DNA from: JBBIGV01 sp037447335 | GTDB taxonomy: Bacteria; Bacteroidota; Ignavibacteria; Ignavibacteriales; Ignavibacteriaceae | Direction: 5' to 3' | DNA length: 24,287 bases | Assembly (NCBI GenBank): GCA_037447335.1 | Contig: JBBIGV010000056.1 | Location: 1-24,287, forward strand | Part shown: positions 1 to 6,934 of the stretch, in pieces | Numbering within the stretch: position 1 is the stretch's first letter | Layout of the letters: each line of letters starts with the position of its first letter | Notes under the pieces: model-generated | Told to the model about the DNA's origin: nothing | Databases searched by the model: none | Seen by the model: only the letters and a program-made list of their open reading frames with translations | Made by a program: the position numbers and the translations under genes

Positions 1-297
1 AGATGATGTAATATTTGACTGAAAAGTGTTACATTTACCATTAGTCCCTCGATAAAGTTTGGTGTTTTTATTTTTTTCAAAACAAATTTACCGCCTTTAT
101 TTGAGGGATTCATTTTTATCGTTTTGGACAGATATGATTAAAATAGTGAAAAGCGAATACTATCATATTATTTTTTTCAAATTTATTGGAAGTATACTCA
201 CTTTTTATTTTTATTGTGCTTATTTTTGTATAGCCCATTACAGGTTTTCTACTCGACGGGCAAGTATTTATTGACTCTTTTTTCAGGGGAGTTATTT
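1..297. other. AT-rich leader upstream of the hyp operon
   Basis: I see no convincing gene here. Open frames exist (one at 59-274), but they are low-complexity, Phe/Tyr/Ile-rich and typical of random AT-rich DNA. The stretch should hold the promoter of the hyp operon. No sigma70 pair stands out. TATTTTTG at 221-228 resembles the Bacteroidota -7 box (TAnnTTTG), but I see no matching -33 element. An imperfect inverted repeat at 45-108 is listed separately. Confidence 0.5.
45..108. repeat. Imperfect inverted repeat in hyp operon leader
   Basis: TCCCTCGATAAAG at 45-57 faces CTTTATTTGAGGGA at 95-108. The arms match except for a C versus TT difference in the middle, and 37 bases separate them. It could be an operator, a leader stem, or the end of an upstream element cut by the window edge. 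No run of T follows it, so a terminator is not supported. Confidence 0.4.
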
Positions 298-651
298 GTG
301 CACGAACTTTCTATCGCCCAAAATATTTTCCAGATTGTCAACTGCAGTGTTGAGAAGGATAAGCTTGATCTTGTTGATAAAATTTATTTAAAGATCGGCT
401 TACTGAGTAATGTTCTTACTGAATCACTTAATTTCAGTTATACTTCTGTTATTGAAAACACTCCTCTCAAAAATTCCAGACTATATATAGAAATAATTCC
501 AATAAAAATCAGATGCAATAATTGTAATGTAATCAATACTTCAAATGATTTCATTTTCAACTGCCCGGATTGCAAAAGTTTAGAAATAAATGTTATCAGC
601 GGAGATGAAATGATTATTTCTTCAATTCATTTAAAAGATGAAAGTGAGTAA
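298..651 (+). CDS. hypA: Hydrogenase nickel incorporation protein HypA
   Basis: HypA is the metallochaperone that, with the GTPase HypB, delivers nickel to the large subunit of [NiFe] hydrogenase. I chose the GTG at 298: it follows AGGGGAG at 285-291 and gives the family's canonical N-terminus (M/V)HELSIAQNI, in which His2 and Glu3 bind nickel. An in-frame ATG at 214 would add 28 non-conserved residues. The product is 117 residues, the normal family length. The structural zinc site is intact as two CxxC pairs, C73/C76 and C89/C92. It is the first gene of the hyp operon and is separated from hypB by five bases. Confidence 0.95.
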   Translation: MHELSIAQNIFQIVNCSVEKDKLDLVDKIYLKIGLLSNVLTESLNFSYTSVIENTPLKNSRLYIEIIPIKIRCNNCNVINTSNDFIFNCPDCKSLEINVISGDEMIISSIHLKDESE

Positions 652-656
652 ATCAA

Positions 657-1307
657 ATGAGTGTAATAACTGTTGAGAGAAGAGTTCTTGAAAAAAATGA
701 CCAGATAGCTAATGAGCTCAGGAGTAAATTCCGATCAAAGAATATGTTTGTAATAAACTTACTCAGCTCACCCGGCTCGGGTAAAACAAGTTTAATTGAG
801 CGAACTGTAGAGTATCTGAAAGACAAAATAAATATCTCAGTAATTGTAGGAGATGTTCAGACTGACAATGATGCAAAGCGGATTGGCAAACTTGATATTC
901 CAGTAGTTCAGATAATAACTCACGGCTCCTGTCATCTTGAAGCTCAACTCGTCAGAGATGCTTATACGAAAATCGATACTGAACAAACAGATTTATTAAT
1001 TATTGAAAATGTAGGTAACCTGGTTTGTCCTGCCGGATATGATCTCGGCGAAAATAAAAAAGTTGTTTTGTTAAGCACGACCGAAGGCGATGACAAACCA
1101 CTAAAATATCCTGCAATGTTCAGAAACTCATCTGCATTGATAATCAACAAGATCGACTTAATACCTTATGTAAATTCCTCTGTTGATGATATAAGACACA
1201 ATGCTAAATCAATTAATTCTTCACTCGATATATTTGAAGTTTCCTGTAAAACTTCTAAAGGTATTGAAGACTGGTGCAATTGGCTTTTAAATCAGATTAA
1301 AAAGTGA
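657..1307 (+). CDS. hypB: Hydrogenase nickel incorporation GTPase HypB
   Basis: HypB is the SIMIBI-class GTPase that drives nickel insertion together with HypA. The protein is 216 residues. The P-loop SSPGSGKT lies at 37-44 and the guanine-specificity motif NKID at 164-167. C92-H93 (in HGSCHLEA) and C124 (in NVGNLVCP) match the dimer-interface metal site of HypB. There is no N-terminal CxxCGC high-affinity nickel motif and no poly-His tract, so this is the short HypB type. Nickel storage may instead be handled by the His-rich membrane protein at the end of the operon. The stop overlaps the hypF start by four bases (GTGA), implying translational coupling. Confidence 0.96.
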   Translation: MSVITVERRVLEKNDQIANELRSKFRSKNMFVINLLSSPGSGKTSLIERTVEYLKDKINISVIVGDVQTDNDAKRIGKLDIPVVQIITHGSCHLEAQLVRDAYTKIDTEQTDLLIIENVGNLVCPAGYDLGENKKVVLLSTTEGDDKPLKYPAMFRNSSALIINKIDLIPYVNSSVDDIRHNAKSINSSLDIFEVSCKTSKGIEDWCNWLLNQIKK

Positions 1308-3652
1308 AACAACGATTTCAAATATTGATTCAAGGTGCTGTTCAGGGAGTTGGCTTCCGTCCCTTCATTTACAAGCTCGCCGACGAGCTGAACCTGAAAG
1401 GAATTATCTCTAACAACGTCAAAGGAGTCCATATCGATATTGAAGGTGACGAGTTGCTGCTAAACGAATTTGTTAGAAGAATAAAAACGGACAAACCAAA
1501 ACTCTCACACATTACCACTTTTGAAATAATCAGACTTGAGGTAAATGGATTCGATGATCTTAAAATTATTGAAAGTGATCCACGAGGTGATCCTTCCGCA
1601 ATAATACTACCGGACATTGCTGTCTGTAATGAATGTTTGTCTGAAATGTTTGATCCTAATAACCGGAGATTTCTTTACCCTTTTATAAACTGCACGAACT
1701 GCGGACCGCGTTTCTCTATTATCGAAGCTCTGCCTTATGATCGCCCTAACACATCTATGAAAACTTTTAAAATGTGTGATGAATGCAAAGAAGAATATGA
1801 AAATCCATTAGACAGAAGATTTCATGCTCAACCAATTGCCTGTCCGAATTGCGGACCTCACATTGAATTGTTAGATCAAAATGGAAAACTGATTTGCGAA
1901 AAAGAAGATGCAATATCTGAAGCTGTTAAAAAAATAAAAGAAGGAAAAATCATAACTTTAAAAGGTCTTGGCGGCTTTCAGTTAATTGTGAGTGCAGAAA
2001 ATGATGAGGCTGTTAAAAGACTTCGTGAAAGAAAACACCGCGATGAAAAGCCATTTGCTGTAATGTTTCCATCGATTGGGATGATTAAAGATTATTGTTT
2101 CGTTTCCAAAGTTGAAGAGAGTATATTGTTATCTCCAGAATCTCCCATTATTCTTCTAAAGAAAATATCCGGTATCCGGTATCCGGCATCTGGAACCCAG
2201 CATCCTCCAAAGGGGCAAGCAGTACCCACCATCTCAGAATTCATCGCCCCACAAAATCCTTATTTGGGAGTACTGCTTCCTTATACACCCTTACATCATC
2301 TGTTAATGAGAGAATTTGGTCAACCGATCATTGCTACAAGCGGCAATATCTCCGAAGAGCCGATGTGCATTGATGAAAATGAAGCGATTGAAAAATTATC
2401 CGGTATTGCTGATTATTTTCTGATTCACAACAGACCAATTGTAAGACCCGTTGATGATTCCGTCGTAAGAATTTTAAAAGATGAACTGATGATCTTGAGA
2501 AGAGCACGCGGATATTCACCATTACCTTTAACAATCAGAAATGCAGCAGAGGAAGATTTTGTTTGCGTTGGCGGTCATCTTAAAAACACGGTATCAGTAA
2601 AAAAAGGAAATGAAGTTTTTATAAGTCAGCATATTGGTGATCTTGAGAATACAGAAGCAGAAAAATATTTTGGTAATACAGTCTCCGATCTTAAAGAGAT
2701 GTATAAAGTCAATCCATCATATTTTGTTCATGACCTTCATCCTGATTATTCTTCCACAAAATATTGCTCAACGCAGAATATAAAAATAATTCCCGTTCAG
2801 CATCATCTCGCACATGTTGCGGCTTGCTTTGAAGAAAACAAACTTGAAAATAAATGCTTAGCAGTATGTTGGGATGGTACCGGTTACGGATTTGATGGTA
2901 ATATCTGGGGCGGTGAATTTTTTACTTACAGCGCAGAGAACTTTAATCATGTTGCTCAGTTAAGGCAATTCAGAATACCCGGTGGCGATGCTGCAGTCAA
3001 AGATACAAGACGAACATTGACCGGAATTCTTTATGAAATCTTTGGCAATGATATTCCATTTTCAAAACTGAATTTAGATGTTCCTGAAAACTCCTTTCGT
3101 TTATTTACTCAAATGCTCAATAAAAATTTGAACTGCTTTAAAACAACAAGCGTTGGTCGGATATACGATGCGGTTTCTTCTCTGCTTAACATTTGTAATA
3201 AGTCTTCATATGAGGGACAAGCTGCAATGATGCTGGAGTTTGCAGCCGATCAGAAAATATCTGCTCATTATGATTTTCATCTGATAGAAAAATCAACTTT
3301 AATAGTTGACTGGCAGCCAATGTTTGAGCAAATGTTCAATGACATTGCCATGGAAGTAAAAGATTCTGCAATCTCAGCAAAATTTCATAACACTCTCGTT
3401 GAGATCATCATTGCTTTGTCAAGGAGAATTGGACAAGAAGATGTGGTTCTCACCGGTGGCTGCTTTCAGAATGTGTTTTTACTTGAGAGAACAATTGAAA
3501 GGCTGATTGGAGAGGGATTCAATCCTTATTGGAATAAATCAATTCCAACAAACGATGGCGGCATTTCATACGGACAGGCAGTATTTGCTAATCACATTCT
3601 TAACAGAGATAATAAAACCAAAATTATCCAAACTGAAACAATAAGAGTTTAA
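1304..3652 (+). CDS. hypF: Carbamoyltransferase HypF
   Basis: HypF turns carbamoyl phosphate into the carbamoyl group that HypE converts to the cyanide ligands of the Fe centre. Domains in order: acylphosphatase at about 5-90 (GAVQGVGFRPF, catalytic Arg19); two zinc-finger motifs (C108/C111 with C130/C133, and C158/C161 with C180/C183); a YrdC-like domain at about 200-390; and a Kae1-like carbamoyltransferase domain to the end, with HHLAH at 500-504, a TGGCFQN motif and a C-terminal PTNDGG. Length is 782 residues, near the family norm of about 750 plus an insertion. The start is a GTG overlapping the hypB stop. Oddity: residues about 288-308, in the YrdC domain, are encoded by a degenerate 7-base tandem repeat and do not look like HypF sequence. 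Confidence 0.96.
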   Translation: MKQRFQILIQGAVQGVGFRPFIYKLADELNLKGIISNNVKGVHIDIEGDELLLNEFVRRIKTDKPKLSHITTFEIIRLEVNGFDDLKIIESDPRGDPSAIILPDIAVCNECLSEMFDPNNRRFLYPFINCTNCGPRFSIIEALPYDRPNTSMKTFKMCDECKEEYENPLDRRFHAQPIACPNCGPHIELLDQNGKLICEKEDAISEAVKKIKEGKIITLKGLGGFQLIVSAENDEAVKRLRERKHRDEKPFAVMFPSIGMIKDYCFVSKVEESILLSPESPIILLKKISGIRYPASGTQHPPKGQAVPTISEFIAPQNPYLGVLLPYTPLHHLLMREFGQPIIATSGNISEEPMCIDENEAIEKLSGIADYFLIHNRPIVRPVDDSVVRILKDELMILRRARGYSPLPLTIRNAAEEDFVCVGGHLKNTVSVKKGNEVFISQHIGDLENTEAEKYFGNTVSDLKEMYKVNPSYFVHDLHPDYSSTKYCSTQNIKIIPVQHHLAHVAACFEENKLENKCLAVCWDGTGYGFDGNIWGGEFFTYSAENFNHVAQLRQFRIPGGDAAVKDTRRTLTGILYEIFGNDIPFSKLNLDVPENSFRLFTQMLNKNLNCFKTTSVGRIYDAVSSLLNICNKSSYEGQAAMMLEFAADQKISAHYDFHLIEKSTLIVDWQPMFEQMFNDIAMEVKDSAISAKFHNTLVEIIIALSRRIGQEDVVLTGGCFQNVFLLERTIERLIGEGFNPYWNKSIPTNDGGISYGQAVFANHILNRDNKTKIIQTETIRV
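2166..2207. repeat. Heptamer tandem repeat inside hypF
   Basis: Six consecutive 7-base units read TATCCGG, TATCCGG, TATCCGG, CATCTGG, AACCCAG, CATCCTC. The first three are identical and the rest progressively diverge. The repeat lies in the hypF reading frame, keeps it open, and encodes part of an extra loop (ISGIRYPASGTQHPP, residues 288-302). Non-HypF-like sequence continues to about 2228. It looks like a short tandemly repeated (STRR-like) element that landed in a tolerant surface loop. Confidence 0.75.
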
Positions 3653-3654
3653 CT

Positions 3655-3903
3655 ATGTGTCTTGCAATTCCGGGCAAAGTTCAAAAGCTAATTGAAGAAA
3701 AATCTTCACCGAGAATGGCTGAAGTTAATTTCGATGGAGTTGTCAAGCAGGTTTGCGTTGATTTCATTCCTGACATAAAAGTTGGTGAATATGTTATGGT
3801 TCATGTCGGCTTTGCATTAAACAAAGTAGATGAAAAAGAAGCGTTAGCTCAATTAAAAGCTATATCAACAGCAGAAGATATAATCAGAAAGAAGATGAAA
3901 TGA
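3655..3903 (+). CDS. hypC: Hydrogenase assembly chaperone HypC
   Basis: HypC is a small chaperone that binds HypD while the Fe(CN)2CO unit is assembled and then escorts it to the large-subunit precursor. The 82-residue protein begins MCLAIPGKVQ, the invariant HypC N-terminus, whose Cys2 is essential. The conserved VHVGFA segment with its His is also present. It starts two bases after the hypF stop, and its own stop overlaps the hypD start (ATGA), consistent with a stoichiometric HypC-HypD partnership. With one structural operon in view, it probably serves the group 4 enzyme encoded here. Confidence 0.95.
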   Translation: MCLAIPGKVQKLIEEKSSPRMAEVNFDGVVKQVCVDFIPDIKVGEYVMVHVGFALNKVDEKEALAQLKAISTAEDIIRKKMK

Positions 3904-5006
3904 AATTCCTCGACGAATATCGTGATGCTGAAAAAGTAAAAATACTGGTCGATCAGATTCATTCGCTAAATATTCCGCCGATCAATATTATGGAAGTATG
4001 CGGCAGTCAGACTCACACTATACTAAAATATAATTTGGAAGAACTTCTGCCCGATAGTATAAATCTGATTCACGGACCCGGTTGTCCAGTTTGTGTTACT
4101 CCGATTGATATGATTGATAAAGCCATTTTACTTGCGCAAATGGAAAATGTAATTTTCACTTCTTATGGTGATATGCTTCGAATTCCCGGAGGCCAAAACA
4201 GTTTAATAAAAGTAAAGGCAGCCGGTGCCGATGTAAGGATGATTTATTCACCACTCGATGCAATAAGATTAGCGAAGGAAAATCCTGATAAGAAAATTAT
4301 TTTCTTCGCAATAGGTTTTGAAACAACAGCACCTGCAAATGCTGCTTCAATATTAACTGCAGAGAAATTAAATCTTACCAATTATTTTGTGCTAAGTTCT
4401 CACGTTCTTATTCCACCTGCTGTTCAGAATCTTCTTGATTCAGAGCTGATTAATCTAAACGGTTTGCTGGCGCCTGGACATGTTTGTACAGTAACTGGAA
4501 CCAAATGGTGCGGTGAAATTTCAAATCATTATAAAATACCAATTACCGTAACAGGTTTTGAACCGGTAGATATTTTTGAAGGTATTCTTATATCAGCTAA
4601 ACAAATTTTATCGAATGAACACGACACAGCTAACCAATACAAACGAGTTGTATCTAAGGATGGAAATCTTAAAGCGCAGGAAACAATTTACAGTGTATTT
4701 GAAATCTGTCATAGAAACTGGAGAGGACTTGGTGAAATAAAAAACAGCGGATTAAGAATAAGAGATGAATTCTGTCGCTTCGATGCTGAAAAGAATTTTG
4801 AGCTTAATTCAGTTACTACCAATGAAGATGAAAGATGTATTGCAGGAGAAATTCTTCAGGGATTGAAAAAGCCGAATGATTGTAAGTTATTTAGTAAAGA
4901 TTGCACACCAACAAAGCCTGTTGGCGCACCGATGGTATCATCCGAAGGTGCTTGTGCTGCTTATTATAATTATCGGTCTGCTTTTAACACAATGGAACGC
5001 GGATGA
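3900..5006 (+). CDS. hypD: Hydrogenase Fe(CN)2CO assembly protein HypD
   Basis: HypD is a [4Fe-4S] protein that forms the scaffold complex with HypC on which iron receives its CN and CO ligands. The 368-residue product has the catalytic motifs CGSQTHT (C34) and GPGCPVC (C62, C65), plus GFETTAP and APGHVC. The cysteine-rich C-terminus carries the cluster (CIAGEILQG, CKLFSKDC, SSEGACAAYY). The start overlaps the hypC stop. Downstream, 172 non-coding bases with strong palindromes separate it from hypE, the only sizeable gap in the hyp operon. Confidence 0.96.
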   Translation: MKFLDEYRDAEKVKILVDQIHSLNIPPINIMEVCGSQTHTILKYNLEELLPDSINLIHGPGCPVCVTPIDMIDKAILLAQMENVIFTSYGDMLRIPGGQNSLIKVKAAGADVRMIYSPLDAIRLAKENPDKKIIFFAIGFETTAPANAASILTAEKLNLTNYFVLSSHVLIPPAVQNLLDSELINLNGLLAPGHVCTVTGTKWCGEISNHYKIPITVTGFEPVDIFEGILISAKQILSNEHDTANQYKRVVSKDGNLKAQETIYSVFEICHRNWRGLGEIKNSGLRIRDEFCRFDAEKNFELNSVTTNEDERCIAGEILQGLKKPNDCKLFSKDCTPTKPVGAPMVSSEGACAAYYNYRSAFNTMERG

Positions 5007-5030
5007 AACAGAACAGTCTGCCGGCAGAGT

Positions 5031-5144
5031 CTGTCGCATAAGTCCACTTGTCAGTTGTCACGGAGCATTCCGTGACAATAATAAGCTCGGTCACGGTGTG
5101 GACCGTGACAGCCAAGTAACCAACTTATGCAACATTATCGACAG
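5031..5144. repeat. Nested palindromic element between hypD and hypE
   Basis: An outer stem encloses two internal hairpins. Outer pairs: CTGTCG 5031-5036 with CGACAG 5139-5144 and, sharing base 5036, GCATAAGT 5036-5043 with ACTTATGC 5123-5130. Next in is ACTTG 5046-5050 with CAAGT 5113-5117. Hairpin 1: TTGTCACGGA 5055-5064, loop GCAT, TCCGTGACAA 5069-5078 (10 perfect pairs). Hairpin 2: GTCACGGT 5090-5097, loop GTGG, ACCGTGAC 5102-5109 (8 perfect pairs). The two hairpins share the core GTCACGG. No T-run follows, so an intrinsic terminator is unlikely. It resembles a REP/BIME-type palindromic unit or a small MITE. Confidence 0.8.
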
Positions 5145-5178
5145 GCAGGTCAAACGGATTATTACGGATTAAAAGAAA

Positions 5179-6210
5179 ATGGATTGCCCAATACCAGAAA
5201 ACGAATTTGAGAAAATATTACTTGCACATGGAAGCGGCGGCTCTCTTACAGGTAAATTAATTAAAGATATATTCATTCAATCCTTCAATAATGAATTACT
5301 TGCAAAAGAGCACGATGGTGCTGTATTTAATCTTGATAGTAAGAAGTTAGCATTTACAACTGATTCATTCGTTGTAAATCCGATTTTCTTTCCTGGTGGT
5401 AACATCGGTGAATTGGCTGTGTACGGAACAGTTAATGATCTTGCGATGTGTGGGGCAAAGCCACAATACCTTTCTGCATCATTTATTATTGAAGAAGGAT
5501 TTGAGATGGAAACGCTGCAGCAAATTGTTGCCTCAATGAAAACTGCCGCGGATAAATGCAATGTTCAGATCATAACCGGGGATACAAAGGTTGTTGAAAA
5601 AGGAAAGGGTGATAAAGTTTTTATTAATACATCGGGAATCGGAAATGTTCCGGATGAAGTAGATCTCTCACCGTTAAATGTTAAAGCAGGAGACAAAATT
5701 ATTTTAAGCGGAACGGTTGCTGATCATGGTATTGCAGTTCTATCTGCAAGAGAAAATCTTGCATTCCAATCTGAAATTAAAAGCGATACTGCGCCACTTA
5801 ATGATCTTGTTGAAGTTATGCTCAAGGTTTCAAAAAATATTCATGTTCTGCGTGACCCGACCAGGGGCGGACTCGCCACGTCTTTAAATGAAATTGCCTC
5901 TAAAGCTGCAACCGGAATTTTAATCCATCAGGAGAAAATTAAAATCGATTATGATGTTAAAGCTGCTTGTGAAATACTCGGACTCGATCCGCTTTACATT
6001 GCCAATGAAGGAAAGTTGATATGCTTTGTTGCACCATATGATGCTGAAAAACTCTTAAATGAAATGAGAAAAAATTCCGTTGCAAAGAATTCCGAGATTA
6101 TTGGAGAAGTTATGAATGAGTATAAAGGTAAAGTAGTCTTAAAAACTTCAATCGGAACGAAAAGAATTTTGGATCTTCACACTGTCGAACAACTTCCAAG
6201 AATATGCTGA
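5179..6210 (+). CDS. hypE: Carbamoyl dehydratase HypE
   Basis: HypE is an ATP-dependent dehydratase. It takes the carbamoyl group from HypF onto its C-terminal cysteine and converts it to a thiocyanate that becomes the Fe cyanide ligand. The 343-residue protein ends in the diagnostic LPRIC, with the acceptor Cys last. PurM/AIR-synthase-like motifs are present: the Gly-rich N-terminal segment HGSGGSLTGKL, FTTDSFVVNP, NDLAMCGAKP, TGDTKVV and LRDPTRGGLATSLNE. The start at 5179 follows a purine-rich AAAAGAAA tract. It lies downstream of the palindromic element and about 10 bases upstream of the transporter gene. Confidence 0.96.
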   Translation: MDCPIPENEFEKILLAHGSGGSLTGKLIKDIFIQSFNNELLAKEHDGAVFNLDSKKLAFTTDSFVVNPIFFPGGNIGELAVYGTVNDLAMCGAKPQYLSASFIIEEGFEMETLQQIVASMKTAADKCNVQIITGDTKVVEKGKGDKVFINTSGIGNVPDEVDLSPLNVKAGDKIILSGTVADHGIAVLSARENLAFQSEIKSDTAPLNDLVEVMLKVSKNIHVLRDPTRGGLATSLNEIASKAATGILIHQEKIKIDYDVKAACEILGLDPLYIANEGKLICFVAPYDAEKLLNEMRKNSVAKNSEIIGEVMNEYKGKVVLKTSIGTKRILDLHTVEQLPRIC

Positions 6211-6220
6211 AAGGAATATT

Positions 6221-6934
6221 ATGGATCAGTCATCAATCGCATTGATTTTAACTTCCGCTTCCATCGGTTTCATTCATACAATACTGGGACCTGATCATTA
6301 CATACCATTTATCGCGATGTCAAAAGCTGGTAACTGGAGCAAGAAAAAAACTATCTGGATTACCACTATAGCTGGAATCGGGCATGTACTTAGTTCAGTA
6401 GTTCTTGGAATAATTGGCATTGCTTTGGGAATAGCTCTCAGCAGTCTTGAATTTATTGAATCATTCCGAGGTGAACTTGCAGGATGGCTTCTTATTACTT
6501 TCGGATTATTGTATTTCGCCTGGGGCATTCGCCATATTTACAAGAGCAGGAAACACGCACATCAACACTTTCACGAAGACGGAACTTTTCACACACACAG
6601 CCACAATCATTCTGATGACCATGCTCACGTTCACGAATGTAAGAAGGTAAACTTAATTACTCCATGGATTATATTTATAATATTTTTATTCGGGCCCTGC
6701 GAGCCGCTTATTCCATTGCTGATGTTTCCGGCAATGAGCCATAGTGTATTAACATTAGCTTTCGTTACCATTACATTCTCTGCTGCAACGATAGGAACAA
6801 TGCTTGCGGTTGTAACTGGCAGCTTATACGGATTTAAACTTTTTTCTTTTAATCGTGCAGAAAAATATTCACACGCAGTTGCTGGCGGATTGATTTTGCT
6901 TTGCGGAATTTCGATTAAGTTTTTAGGGTTGTAA
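6221..6934 (+). CDS. His-rich NicO/UreH-like membrane transporter, probable nickel transport
   Basis: This is a 237-residue polytopic membrane protein with about six hydrophobic segments. The first segment carries HTILGPDHYIPF (His19, Asp25, His26), the H-x5-D/H type signature of the NicO/RcnA/UreH transporter superfamily. A hydrophilic loop at about 112-138 holds eleven histidines alternating with other residues, a typical metal-binding loop. As the last gene of the hyp operon it most plausibly moves Ni2+ for hydrogenase maturation. Import versus export cannot be told from sequence, and the wider TauE/SafE-like family also includes other substrates. The start follows AAGGAA. The stop overlaps the convergent kinase gene by 12 bases. 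Confidence 0.75.
   Translation: MDQSSIALILTSASIGFIHTILGPDHYIPFIAMSKAGNWSKKKTIWITTIAGIGHVLSSVVLGIIGIALGIALSSLEFIESFRGELAGWLLITFGLLYFAWGIRHIYKSRKHAHQHFHEDGTFHTHSHNHSDDHAHVHECKKVNLITPWIIFIIFLFGPCEPLIPLLMFPAMSHSVLTLAFVTITFSAATIGTMLAVVTGSLYGFKLFSFNRAEKYSHAVAGGLILLCGISIKFLGL

Noticed and set aside
59..274. Open frame of 71 codons upstream of hypA
   Set aside because: It is low-complexity and Phe/Tyr/Ile-rich, has no ribosome site and no recognisable family, and it overlaps the hypA leader.
214..297. ATG at 214 as the hypA start
   Set aside because: It would add 28 non-conserved residues; the GTG at 298 has a good ribosome site and gives the canonical HypA N-terminus with the nickel-binding His2.
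2166..2207. CRISPR-like array in hypF
   Set aside because: The units are 7 bases with no spacers, and no cas genes are present.
5031..5144. Intrinsic terminator between hypD and hypE
   Set aside because: The hairpins are strong, but no T-run follows on either strand, and hypE must be expressed with the operon.
4876..5172. Open frame of 98 codons across the end of hypD and the palindromic element
   Set aside because: Its first part is hypD read in another frame and its second part translates the palindromes; it has no family resemblance.
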